Shown: positions 16,704-24,671 of the stretch, piece by piece
How the letters are laid out: each line of letters starts with the position of its first letter
How positions within the stretch are numbered: position 1 is the stretch's first letter
Source of the DNA: a bacterium
GTDB taxonomy: Bacteria; Planctomycetota; Planctomycetia; Planctomycetales; Planctomycetaceae
Length of the DNA stretch: 64,000 bases
Reading direction: 5' to 3'
Assembly: GCA_016125225.1 (NCBI GenBank)
Contig: WGME01000018.1
Coordinates: forward strand, 248,001-312,000
Notes under the pieces: generated by a model
What the model was told of the DNA's origin: nothing
What the model saw: the letters and a program-made list of their open reading frames with translations, nothing else
The model's database searches: none
Translations under genes and position numbers: made by a program

Positions 16704-18325
16704 TGCACGATCGCCAATCCCGTTTATCGAAACCCTCTCGTGCGAACTCACGGCGTGGCACCATACTGGTTGTGGTGCTGGTGGTTGTGGTGCTGCTCAC
16801 ATTGACGGCGGCCCACTATTCTTCCTGGGTGACCACCGAATACGAAGCCGCCGCCATCACCACGGCCGATGTGCAGGCCCGCATGCTGGCCGATTCCGGG
16901 GCGGACTATGTCGCGGCCTTGGTGGCGAATCGGGCTGACTCGCAATCGAACAATTTCCAGCACAATCCCGATCTGTTTCTGGGCATCAATGTGGTGGAAT
17001 CGCAGTTTGACCGTGCACGGGGCCGGTTCACCATTATCGCCCCCCTCGAACAGGATGAAACGGCCACGCACATCCGTTACGGTCTGATCGACGAGTCGGC
17101 GAAGCTGAATCTGAATCTGCTCGACCAGCTTGAGTTGGACGATGAGGATTCACGCAATCTGCTGATGGGTCTGCCCGGCATGACCGAGGACATTGCCGAC
17201 GCCATTCGCGACTGGGTCGATAGCGATGATACCTCGCGCGAATACGGAGCCGAATCGGAATACTACGAAACGCTGTCCCCTGCCTACTCCGCGAAGAACG
17301 GTCCGCTGGAAACCATCGATGAACTGCTGCTGGTGAAAGGGGTCACGCCCGAACTGCTCTATGGGGAAGACGCCAACCGGAACGGCCTGCTCGATCCGAA
17401 TGAAGATGATGGCGAAGCCTCGCCGCCGTATGACAATGCCGACGGCATCCTGCAGCATGGCTGGATCGGTTATCTCACGGTCTACAGCCGTGAAATCAAT
17501 CTTGCTTCCGATGGGTCCCCAAAAATCGATCTCAACAATGGCATTCTCACCGACCTGTACGATCAACTCGCCGAAGCCTTCGATGATGATGTCGCCGCGT
17601 TTGTGGTGGCCTATCGCATGAGTGGGCCGCTCGACCAAAACCCCAACCAACCGGCCCAACAAGCGGCAAACAACAATCAGCCCAATCCTGCAGCCCCCGG
17701 TGCGGGGGCCGTCACCCGGGGCAATCCACCGCAAGATCTTTCCGGCGGAGCCAAGTTCCAGATCGCATCGATCTTTGAACTCCTCGGCGAATTCTCCCGA
17801 ACGACACCAAAGTACGTTAACGGTGCGAATAACGCTCAATTGGATACTCCCTGGCCCAACAAGAATGATGTTGCCAAGATTCTCCCTGAACTTCTCGATA
17901 AGACGACGCTCTCTGCTGACCCCTATCTGGAAGGACGGATCAACATCAACCAGGCGCGACGCGAAGTGCTCGTGGGTCTCCCCAGCATGACCGAAGAGAT
18001 CGTCGATGCCATCCTTGCGTCCCAGCCGGTCGACCAGGATGGCCAACCTGTCACCGATGTCATCGAATCGCACAGCACGACCGGCTGGCTTTATACCGAG
18101 GGCTTGGTCAGCATCTGGACGATGCGGGAAATTGACCCGTTCATCACTGCTCACGGCGATGTTTATCGTGCTCAGATCCTCGGCTTCTTTGATGGCGGCG
18201 GCCCGGTCAGCCGTATTGAAGTCATCGTCGATGGCACCGAGATTCCGCCACGTGTGGTGTTCCACCGCGATCTGGATGCCCTAGGCCGGGGTTACTCCCG
18301 CCAGCAGATCTCCCCACAGCAATAG
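16703..18325 (+). CDS. Minor pseudopilin / tip protein (GspK-like)
   Basis: A 540-residue, unusually large pseudopilin. The leader ends SRRG, followed by TILVVVLVVVVLLTLTA; the +5 Glu of other pilins is absent, as is normal for GspK, which caps the pseudopilus tip. Helix-hairpin-helix-like segments are visible (LLMGLPGMTEDIADAIRDW and VLVGLPSMTEEIVDAIL), with an Asp/Asn-rich possible calcium site (EDANRNGLLDPNEDDGE). An Asn/Gln/Pro-rich linker occupies about residues 310-340. It is the last gene of the operon. No GspL, GspM or GspC gene follows. Confidence 0.87.
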   Translation: MHDRQSRLSKPSRANSRRGTILVVVLVVVVLLTLTAAHYSSWVTTEYEAAAITTADVQARMLADSGADYVAALVANRADSQSNNFQHNPDLFLGINVVESQFDRARGRFTIIAPLEQDETATHIRYGLIDESAKLNLNLLDQLELDDEDSRNLLMGLPGMTEDIADAIRDWVDSDDTSREYGAESEYYETLSPAYSAKNGPLETIDELLLVKGVTPELLYGEDANRNGLLDPNEDDGEASPPYDNADGILQHGWIGYLTVYSREINLASDGSPKIDLNNGILTDLYDQLAEAFDDDVAAFVVAYRMSGPLDQNPNQPAQQAANNNQPNPAAPGAGAVTRGNPPQDLSGGAKFQIASIFELLGEFSRTTPKYVNGANNAQLDTPWPNKNDVAKILPELLDKTTLSADPYLEGRININQARREVLVGLPSMTEEIVDAILASQPVDQDGQPVTDVIESHSTTGWLYTEGLVSIWTMREIDPFITAHGDVYRAQILGFFDGGGPVSRIEVIVDGTEIPPRVVFHRDLDALGRGYSRQQISPQQ

Positions 18326-18330
18326 CTACA

Positions 18331-18348
18331 GATCACTGCAGCGTGATC
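18331..18348. other. Small bidirectional hairpin between convergent genes
   Basis: GATCAC (18331-18336) pairs with GTGATC (18343-18348) around TGCAGC, between the stop codons of the GspK-like gene and the convergent L7/L12-like gene. It has no T-run on either strand, so termination activity is only possible. Confidence 0.3.
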
Positions 18349-18752
18349 CATGCGGTGAGGTACAGGATTCCGCTGAGGGGAATCACTATGGCCAGCAACA
18401 CACCAAAGCACCCGGCTTTGGGAAGGGTGATGCCGGCCTCTTTCGCCAGTTGATCGATGCCCGCGGCTGCCTCCGCCAGACCCACGCGTTCCCGCTCTCG
18501 ATAGCGCTTGATGGCCTGCAACCGCTGGCCCTGCCTGACCAGTTCCAGCAATTCCTCATCGCTGACTTCGGCCGAATTCCCAGCCGGTGCGGCCGCAGGA
18601 AGCTGTCCGGTCGCCAGCGTCTGCTCGAGTTCTTCCACGAAGTTCTTGGCATCCAGCAGGCTGGCTCCCGTTGCTTCCCGGTAAACCTTGATCGCCTCGA
18701 TCTTGTTACCAGATTGCATCAGACGAGTGACTTGCTGTTGCCAGGATTCCAT
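18333..18752 (-). CDS. Membrane protein with two L7/L12 C-terminal-like repeats
   Basis: A 139-residue protein of unknown role. Two helical repeats resemble the C-terminal fold of ribosomal protein L7/L12: VTRLMQSGNKIEAIKVYREA (about residues 8-27, then SLLDAKNFVEEL) and LLELVRQGQRLQAIKRYRER (about 68-87, then GLAEAAAGIDQL). The GxKIxAIKxYRExTG signature is clear in the first. A C-terminal transmembrane helix (about 112-135, FGVLLAIVIPLSGILYLTA) anchors it, probably with the repeats in the cytoplasm. The ribosome-binding site GAGAGGAG is well placed. It is adjacent to the AroDE-like gene on the same strand and could be cotranscribed. Confidence 0.75.
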   Translation of the reverse strand: MESWQQQVTRLMQSGNKIEAIKVYREATGASLLDAKNFVEELEQTLATGQLPAAAPAGNSAEVSDEELLELVRQGQRLQAIKRYRERERVGLAEAAAGIDQLAKEAGITLPKAGCFGVLLAIVIPLSGILYLTAWITLQ

Positions 18753-18791
18753 GCCTGTGGCTCCTCTCGCAGAGTGAACGAAACGCTGAGA

Positions 18792-20252
18792 TTATCCCGC
18801 AAGACCGGCCGCGAAGGCTTCCGGGGGAAGTTCCTTGCCCGTCAACGATTTGAAAATCTGCGTGACATATTCAGCAAAGATGTCGGATGGTTCGACGACT
18901 TTGCAACCCCGTTCGCGGGCTTCGGAGATCAACGGTGACTCAGCCGGCGGGTCGGTGAGATCCATGAAGGCCATGCCGGGCCGCAAGACCGACGGGTTGA
19001 TCGGCGTTTTCCGCGACGCATGATCGAAGTTCCGCACCGTGGTGATCACGCAATCAACCAGGGTTTCATACAGTTTGCCCAACGGGACGTAACGGCTACT
19101 TGTATGTTGGGCCGCCTGCTGGGCCTGCGAATCTTCGGCCGCACATAGGCTGACCAGTCCGGCCCGCTTCTGTACTCCTAATGCGAGGGCCTGAGACAGC
19201 CCCCCGGCTCCGAGAACCATCACGTTTCGCCGTTCCAGAGGACGATCTTCGGCCGTTTGCTTGCCGAGTTTGGTTTCCAGCGCCTTGAGGGCAATGCGGC
19301 CCATAAGGTTATAAGCCTGCCAACCATCGGGTTGTTTCAGGAACAGGTCGGCATATTGCGCCTGCCGCGTGCCTTCATCCATGTGCTGGGCCAAGCGCAG
19401 CAACAACTGGCCATAAGCCGGCATGGCCAGTAACGCGGGGACCTTCAGGATGTCGAGCATCTTGGCGAGTTGCTCGGGGTTCTTGACGTCGAACGGCAGA
19501 CACCGCGTGTTCATGTCGAGTTGATCGAACGCCGCATTCAGCACTTTACAGGTGGCTAGCGACATTTCGCTGAAGCCGCACACTCCGATGAATCGCGTCT
19601 TGCCACTCACTTGCCGCCAGCGATACAGATCATCGAGATCGCCCACCGTCGGTTGTCCCGGGAAGGCTTCCATCCCTTTTTCCAAAGCGGCATAAATCCA
19701 CGGCGATCCGTATTTCCGCCCTAACAGTGAAAACGTTAAGCCGCAGCGTCCCAATCCCAGACCGACCACCGGCAGCGACCGCTTCTGACTCACCGCCGCC
19801 AGCAACGGCCAAGCCGCTTCCAGCGTTTGAGTCGGCCAAGTGAACTTGATGACATCGGCCTTCGCTGCGACTGCCTCATCAAAGATCGGTTCGATATCGT
19901 TGCCCAGCGGACGATCGAGGCTGGTATAGCTGATGACGCGCTGCACTTTGCCAAACCGTGGAATCTTGTGGGCGGTTTCAGCGTCTAACTCGACATAGGC
20001 CGGTCCCGCCAGAATGGCCTGCCTCAGCAGCATCAACCGCTCGTCTTCCGTCCCCTGGAACTGCCCCCCTTCCGACTGCCGCCGGCAGGAGACGAGAATC
20101 GGTTTCTTGGCCCCGTCGAGCAGATCTTTGACGTCGGGCTCTTTCAGCAACCGATCGAGGCAGACTTCCACGATGTCGCACTGCCGGGCCGCATTCAAAA
20201 TGTCGACCTTGGCCAACTGTCGGGATTCCGGCGTGACGGAGATACAGATCAT
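18792..20252 (-). CDS. AroD-AroE fusion-like protein, catalytic residues largely lost
   Basis: A 486-residue protein with the layout of the bifunctional type I 3-dehydroquinate dehydratase / shikimate dehydrogenase found in planctomycetes and plants. In the dehydratase half (1-215) the Schiff-base Lys136 (DVIKF) is present. The catalytic His position is Thr110 (ISYTS), the EvRlD Arg is Cys31 and the SR motif Arg is Ser175. In the dehydrogenase half (219-486) the SxS motif reads SLAT (231-234), the catalytic Lys of NVTIPxK is Tyr280, and the NTDG Asp is Met (NLMG). The Rossmann loop LGAGGLSQAL is intact. It is recognisable as a homologue but unlikely to perform the normal shikimate reactions; a regulatory or altered activity is possible. 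Confidence 0.75.
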   Translation of the reverse strand: MICISVTPESRQLAKVDILNAARQCDIVEVCLDRLLKEPDVKDLLDGAKKPILVSCRRQSEGGQFQGTEDERLMLLRQAILAGPAYVELDAETAHKIPRFGKVQRVISYTSLDRPLGNDIEPIFDEAVAAKADVIKFTWPTQTLEAAWPLLAAVSQKRSLPVVGLGLGRCGLTFSLLGRKYGSPWIYAALEKGMEAFPGQPTVGDLDDLYRWRQVSGKTRFIGVCGFSEMSLATCKVLNAAFDQLDMNTRCLPFDVKNPEQLAKMLDILKVPALLAMPAYGQLLLRLAQHMDEGTRQAQYADLFLKQPDGWQAYNLMGRIALKALETKLGKQTAEDRPLERRNVMVLGAGGLSQALALGVQKRAGLVSLCAAEDSQAQQAAQHTSSRYVPLGKLYETLVDCVITTVRNFDHASRKTPINPSVLRPGMAFMDLTDPPAESPLISEARERGCKVVEPSDIFAEYVTQIFKSLTGKELPPEAFAAGLAG

Positions 20253-20750
20253 AAATGGCAGGCCTTACCCAGAAGAAAGGTGCGGAGCCCTTACGGACGG
20301 CTGAGACTGCGAGCGACGGTCGATGCGAACGAAATGGTCAGTCCGACGCGGCCAGGGGAAGCGGCAGGACAGTGTGCGTTCAGTATGCCACCCGCTTCCA
20401 CGAAACGCTATCCCTGCAGGGTTCGCTGACCGAGTCCACAGTTGGCGGGTCGAGCACATCGGCCAGCAGCGGACTTTTTCAAATTCTTGCAGAAAGCCCG
20501 AGAGCAGGCTTGAGAACCGAGAGCCGGAGGATTAAACTAGAACTGAATTGACACTGAGTCTCAATCTCAACGCTAGCCAGCCACCGCCCGCTCGCCCTCC
20601 GAGATGGACTTCACAGATTCGCCGAAACCTCTGTTTCTCAAACAGGTAACTGCAATCTCAGAAGGACAGTCCGTGGTCCCCGACCGCCGCCGAACGTCGA
20701 TCACCAACCCTCGGCGGCGGCGTGGGATCTCTCCCGGAAGGAATGCAACG
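20253..20750. other. Divergent intergenic region containing a Fur-box-like palindrome
   Basis: About 500 bp between the AroDE-like gene (minus) and the TPR gene (plus). An open frame beginning with ATG at 20604 is continuous with the TPR gene and would add 49 Arg-rich residues, but it lacks a ribosome-binding site, so I treat it as leader. The only specific site is the palindrome at 20547-20565. Confidence 0.5.
20547..20565. promoter_or_regulatory. Fur-box-like 19-bp palindrome, copy A (one mismatch)
   Basis: The 19-mer ATTGACACTGAGTCTCAAT differs by one base (C at 20552 instead of G) from the perfect palindrome at 29795-29813. It lies 39 bp upstream of the first ATG and 186 bp upstream of the preferred GTG start of the TPR gene. 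Its 9-1-9 architecture with TGAG..CTCA half-sites resembles the TGAGAAT-n-ATTCTCA form of Fur boxes. Confidence 0.55.
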
Positions 20751-21503
20751 GTGGAACGACTCTCTGAAACCGCTCCCGCGGAACTTTGCCTGGCGGCTGG
20801 CCAGTTCGAAGCGGCTGCCCTTGCGGCAGAACAATCGCTCGCGCTCGATCCCGATGACGGACGGGCTTGGGAAGTGAAAGGATTGGTCGCGGCTTGGAAG
20901 CAGGATTCGGCCACAGCCCGACATTGCCTCGAATGTGCCCAGATGCTGGTCCCCCTCCGACCAGCCGCCGCCATCGCTTTGGCCGATCTGTATCACGAAG
21001 AAGATCGCCAGTTCGCAATGCGGCTCTACTTACAAGCGGTCAACCATCCTCGGGCAGATCACAGCTTGAAACTGGCGGCTGCCGCCGGGCTCGATCGTCT
21101 TGATTGGCCCCATTTGGCGGTTCGCATCTGCCGTCAGATCATTCTGCAGGAGACCGAATTCGCCCAGGGCTACTTTGATTTGAGCTACTATCTCGGCCGG
21201 ACAGGGGCTCCCGATCATATTGTCGAAACCCTCGCTCGACGGGCCATTCAACTGGAACCCCGGCGAAACCAGTTCCGGATTGGTCTCGCGGGATTTCTGG
21301 TACACCGGCAACGTCCGAGTGATGCCCATGCCCTGGTCATGCACCTGACGAATGCCGACCTGAAAGAGATCCGTTGCCAGTGTTGTCTGCAGCGATTGCT
21401 CCAGGTCTACGAATCGGTCGACGATGCTTCCCGTATTGCCTGGTGTCGCGATCGGCTCGCAACGATCGACACCCCGCAATCACCATCCGAACGGGAGGAC
21501 TAA
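20751..21503 (+). CDS. Tetratricopeptide-repeat protein
   Basis: A 250-residue, probably cytoplasmic TPR protein. I chose the GTG at 20751 because GGAAGGA lies 8 bases upstream and the first TPR starts immediately (LCLAAGQFEAAALAAEQSLALDPDDGRAW). Further helical pairs follow (LLVAW..., FDLSYYLGRTGAPDHIVETLARRAIQLEP in abbreviated form), with a Cys-rich C-terminal section (CQCCLQRLLQ). It is probably a scaffold. It forms a tight operon with a small membrane protein (3 bp gap) and an FHA-domain protein, suggesting a phosphothreonine-dependent or membrane-linked complex. Confidence 0.75.
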   Translation: MERLSETAPAELCLAAGQFEAAALAAEQSLALDPDDGRAWEVKGLVAAWKQDSATARHCLECAQMLVPLRPAAAIALADLYHEEDRQFAMRLYLQAVNHPRADHSLKLAAAAGLDRLDWPHLAVRICRQIILQETEFAQGYFDLSYYLGRTGAPDHIVETLARRAIQLEPRRNQFRIGLAGFLVHRQRPSDAHALVMHLTNADLKEIRCQCCLQRLLQVYESVDDASRIAWCRDRLATIDTPQSPSERED

Positions 21504-21506
21504 ACC

Positions 21507-21743
21507 ATGTCCTGGTGGATGATTCACTTACTCGGTTTTGGCTGTGCGTTCGGCATGGTGTCGCTCTTGATCGCGGCGGATTATGGCTTTCGCTGGCTTG
21601 AGCGGCGCTGGCATCGCCGATCCGTCGCTCTGCGGGATTTAACCTTGAATGACCAGCGGCATCGGACCCCGCAAAAGGTCGTCCAGTCTCCCGTGATGTG
21701 TCGTCATCTGATGGCGACACGGGAGGTTTGGCATGCCCGTTGA
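21507..21743 (+). CDS. Small single-helix membrane protein
   Basis: A 78-residue hypothetical protein. A GGAGG ribosome-binding site 9 bases before the ATG, a start 3 bp after the TPR stop and an 11-bp overlap with the FHA gene support a real gene despite its size. Residues 4-26 (WMIHLLGFGCAFGMVSLLIA) form one transmembrane helix. The rest is a basic tail (FRWLERRWHRRSVALRDL), so it is probably oriented with the tail in the cytoplasm. It may tether the TPR or FHA partner to the membrane; that is an inference from operon context. Confidence 0.7.
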   Translation: MSWWMIHLLGFGCAFGMVSLLIAADYGFRWLERRWHRRSVALRDLTLNDQRHRTPQKVVQSPVMCRHLMATREVWHAR

Positions 21744-22134
21744 AACGACTCCCGCAACTCGGTTGCGTCTTGTCGAAGTCTTAGATGGCCCTCTGCGAGG
21801 GATGCAATATGTCTGGACGGGGTCGCGCATGATCATCGGCCGCGAGCAGGATTGCCAGGTGAAACTGCAAGACGCTGCGGTCAGTCGGCATCATTGCGTG
21901 CTCCTGCAAGATGACTATGCCGTCCGCGTGCGGGACTTGGGGAGTCGCAATGGGACCTTCCTGCAAGGGAAACGCGTCAGCGGCGAACAGATTTTGCTGT
22001 CCGGCGATGTGCTCACCATCGGTCAGACCCAACTGAAGTTTCAGGAAGAGGCCCAGGGAACAACGGCGTCTCATCAACCGACAGCCGTTGATGTCTCGAC
22101 AACCAGAACTCGTACAGCTCAGATTTTGATGTGA
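21733..22134 (+). CDS. FHA-domain protein
   Basis: A 133-residue protein that is essentially one forkhead-associated domain, a phosphothreonine-binding beta-sandwich. The signature is complete: MIIGREQDCQV (GR loop), AAVSRHHC (S-R-H phosphopeptide loop), DLGSRNGTFLQGKRV (N-G-T). A GGGAGG ribosome-binding site within the preceding gene lies 7 bases before the ATG. A C-terminal Thr/Ser-rich tail (about 110-133) could itself be phosphorylated by Ser/Thr kinases, which are common in planctomycetes. No kinase or phosphatase gene is present in the window. Confidence 0.9.
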   Translation: MPVETTPATRLRLVEVLDGPLRGMQYVWTGSRMIIGREQDCQVKLQDAAVSRHHCVLLQDDYAVRVRDLGSRNGTFLQGKRVSGEQILLSGDVLTIGQTQLKFQEEAQGTTASHQPTAVDVSTTRTRTAQILM

Positions 22135-22285
22135 TGTGTGAATGACTGCCGGAAGATCGTGTGGATCGCTCCGGCTGAATTAGAAAAGCAGCGACGTTTT
22201 CGTTCCCTTTCGCCAGCCCAGACGCCAGCTCTTGGCCCGGAACGTCGCAAGATTGGTCTTTAGAATACTGCGAAAGGGAAATGCC

Positions 22286-23176
22286 ATGTCTCGCCGAGAG
22301 AAGTCTCACCCCAAGGGTTTCACCCTGATCGAATTGCTGGTGGTGATTGCGATCATCGCCATCTTGATTGCCTTGCTGTTGCCTGCTGTGCAACAGGCGC
22401 GGGAATCGGCCCGCCGCACCCAATGCAACAACAATCTGAAACAGATTGGCCTCGCGATCCATAACTATCACGATACCTTCGGTGGCTTTCCCCGGGGGGA
22501 ACTCGATGGGACCTATGGCAAGCTGAGCATGTTCGTGGGCATTCTGCCGTACATGGACCAGTCGAACATGTACAATTTGTACGACTTCAACAAAGGCAAC
22601 GCCGACGCTGCCAATATGCAGGTGGTCTCGCAGGTGATTCCTGCGTATCTGTGTCCTTCGGCGGTAATCCGTCGGCAAGTGCCCATCGCCGGTTGCGATT
22701 CCAACAACCGAGCTCCGGGAACTTACGCGGGCTGCTCCGGTTCTCTTGACCCTTATGGAACCTTTGCCGCAGGGAATCCCAACAACGGGTTGATCGTGAA
22801 CGGCGGCAGCGGCTTCATCCGGATGCGTGACATCACCGACGGTAGCTCAAACACGTTTATCGTGGGTGAATCGGCCTGGAACTTCCCGGACTATCTGTTT
22901 ACCTCTGGGACGTGCAACGGACAGGTGCGTTGGGGCTTCACTTACTGGGCCTCGCCTTACCCGCTCTCAACCATGTTTACCACCATGGCCCCGTTCAATC
23001 CGAAGCGCATGGATGGTGACAGCACCCGGCTGTCGCACTTCCGGAGCGATCACACTGGCGGTGCATTTTTTATGTTCAGCGACGGTCACGCCAAGTTCGT
23101 CAGCGAGAACACTGACCAGAGTGTACTGAATGCCGCCGGGACTCGCGGTGGTGGCGAAGTGCTGAGCGAGATCTGA
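22286..23176 (+). CDS. DUF1559 pilin-like secreted protein (1)
   Basis: A 296-residue planctomycete DUF1559 protein. The ATG at 22286 follows GAAAGGGAA; the frame opens upstream at 22232. The N-terminus KG then [20 protein letters not shown] is a type IV pilin-like class III leader with Glu at +5. It is followed by [16 protein letters not shown] and the DUF1559 core ([19 protein letters not shown]). The C-terminal signature is [18 protein letters not shown]. It is likely processed and assembled or anchored by a pilus/T2SS-like machine such as that at 7.4-18.3 kb. A paired lipoprotein gene follows at 23321. Confidence 0.92.
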   Translation: MSRREKSHPKGFTLIELLVVIAIIAILIALLLPAVQQARESARRTQCNNNLKQIGLAIHNYHDTFGGFPRGELDGTYGKLSMFVGILPYMDQSNMYNLYDFNKGNADAANMQVVSQVIPAYLCPSAVIRRQVPIAGCDSNNRAPGTYAGCSGSLDPYGTFAAGNPNNGLIVNGGSGFIRMRDITDGSSNTFIVGESAWNFPDYLFTSGTCNGQVRWGFTYWASPYPLSTMFTTMAPFNPKRMDGDSTRLSHFRSDHTGGAFFMFSDGHAKFVSENTDQSVLNAAGTRGGGEVLSEI

Positions 23177-23320
23177 TCGTACTCCTGCGGCAGCGGCTCA
23201 TATGGGCCGCATCGCCGCCGACTTCTGCGGGCAGGAACGGAGGCCTGCCCTCTGGCGTGTTTCCATCAAACGAAGGACAGGGCCAGTCTTTCCTGATGAC
23301 TTTTGATAAGGTCGATTCTG

Positions 23321-23782
23321 ATGTGCTATCGATTCTGTCAATGGGCTGTATTCGTCGGATCGCTGTGTCTGATCGGTTGTGGTCGGGGCGAAATCGAACG
23401 CTTTCCCATCGCCGGGGCAGTGCAGTTGGATGGTCGGCCGTTGAAGGCGGGCCGCATCGTTTTCACACCGATTGAATCCACGAAAGGTCCGGCAGCCTCG
23501 GGAGGCGTGATCGATGGGTTCTTTGAAATTCCAAAGATGGCCGGTGCGGTCCCTGGAGAATATCGCGTCGAGATTGAAGGTCAGTTGGACCTGGGCTTTC
23601 CCATCGATGATGACGTCGCTTTCTCGCAGAACTGGGGAGCCAAGCCGTTGCCGCCCAATCCCGTTCCGAAGAAATACAATCGGGAGTCGGAGTTGAAGGC
23701 GACCGTGACGACCGACCCCGTTTCCAATCGTTTTGATTTCGATCTGCGTTCGAACGCCGACACCCGTACGGCGAATAAATAG
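23321..23782 (+). CDS. Lipoprotein with transthyretin/carboxypeptidase-regulatory-like fold
   Basis: A 153-residue putative lipoprotein. The ATG at 23321 gives a signal sequence ending in the lipobox LIGC (VGSLCLIGCGRGE). The mature domain begins PIAGAVQLDGRPLKAGRIVFTP, the typical start of planctomycete carboxypeptidase-regulatory-like domains that accompany DUF1559 genes, and ends with a beta-rich segment (FDFDLRSNAD). Its role is unknown; repeated pairing suggests it stabilises or anchors the DUF1559 partner. A paralogous pair occurs at 56658/57829. Confidence 0.8.
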   Translation: MCYRFCQWAVFVGSLCLIGCGRGEIERFPIAGAVQLDGRPLKAGRIVFTPIESTKGPAASGGVIDGFFEIPKMAGAVPGEYRVEIEGQLDLGFPIDDDVAFSQNWGAKPLPPNPVPKKYNRESELKATVTTDPVSNRFDFDLRSNADTRTANK

Positions 23783-23806
23783 CCCCGACCGTTTCCTCAA
23801 GGAATT

Positions 23807-24577
23807 ATGATGGTGAAGTGCACAGTTTTGAAAAGTCTCGCTGGCTGGGCGGCATCGACAGCCTTGCTGCTGTCTTGTGCGGCTGCTTTGCATGCCGCGG
23901 AACCGACCGCTCCGGAACAGATGTTGGCGGCGAACAAAGGTCGGGCCGTCTGGAAGCAATTCCCCGGTTTCGAAGCCGATATTCGGGCCAGCCAGGGGAA
24001 ATCGGTCGTGGCTGGTAAGTTGCATGTTTCCGCCGATGGCAGCCTGAAGTTCCAGTTGCCTGAAGGCACGGAAGCACCGGAATGGCTGACCCGTTCGCTC
24101 GATTCGCTGATTGGCCATCGCCTTTCCGACAGCGAAGCCATTGTCGATGTCGAGTATGCCGACGATGACGCCGGGCATCCGTTTGGGCGGCTGATCCGTT
24201 CGAAGGATGGCCACGATCACAGCCTGTGGCGGGTCCAGGGCGACGTGCTGACCGAAGTCCACCGCTTTAACGACAAGACGCACTTCGTGATCAGCGTGGC
24301 CGATGTGGCACGGACTGCGGAAGGCCAGCATCTGCCGCAAGACTTCACCGTTGATACGTGGGACCGCGCGACGGGCCGCCTCATCAAGAGCCGTCAGGTC
24401 CACACGACGTGGAACCGAGTCGATGGTATCGATCTGCCGAAAAGCTGGTGGGCGGTGGTGAATTCCGACGGCGAACAGCGGAGTGTCGAATCGATCGAGC
24501 TTTCGAATCTGCGACTGCTGACCCCGGCCACCACAGCCGTTCCGACTGAAGAAAAGGCCACGATTTCCGCACGGTAA
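23807..24577 (+). CDS. Exported DUF3386-family protein
   Basis: A 256-residue exported protein. The signal peptide is about residues 1-30 (LAGWAASTALLLSCAAALHA). The rest shows DUF3386 traits known from cyanobacteria and planctomycetes: GRAVWKQFPGFEADI near the start, LPQDFTVDTWDRATGRL and WNRVDGIDLPKSWW in the C-terminal half, ending ELSNLRLL. No catalytic function is assigned to the family. The gene is 24 bp after the lipoprotein stop and 94 bp before the DUF4198-kelch gene, so the four genes from 22286 probably form one transcription unit. Confidence 0.8.
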   Translation: MMVKCTVLKSLAGWAASTALLLSCAAALHAAEPTAPEQMLAANKGRAVWKQFPGFEADIRASQGKSVVAGKLHVSADGSLKFQLPEGTEAPEWLTRSLDSLIGHRLSDSEAIVDVEYADDDAGHPFGRLIRSKDGHDHSLWRVQGDVLTEVHRFNDKTHFVISVADVARTAEGQHLPQDFTVDTWDRATGRLIKSRQVHTTWNRVDGIDLPKSWWAVVNSDGEQRSVESIELSNLRLLTPATTAVPTEEKATISAR

Positions 24578-24671
24578 GGCTTTGTTGCCCCGTGCTTCCC
24601 GAACGAATATCCATTAATCTTAACAGGCGAGCTTGGTGACGGGCCGCCTCCCGCATCTCAGGAGATTTCGA

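Noticed and set aside
17150-18265. 371-residue minus-strand frame within the GspK-like gene
   Set aside because: It is a shadow of the pseudopilin gene, with no ribosome-binding site or domain.
22135-22285. A possible sigma-54 promoter before the first DUF1559 gene
   Set aside because: The best candidate, in CTTGGCCCGGAACGTCGCA, has 11 rather than 10 bases between GG and GC, so it fails the strict spacing.
23198-24403. 401-residue minus-strand open frame opposite the lipoprotein and DUF3386 genes
   Set aside because: The plus-strand genes have signal peptides, lipobox and family motifs. The antisense frame has none.
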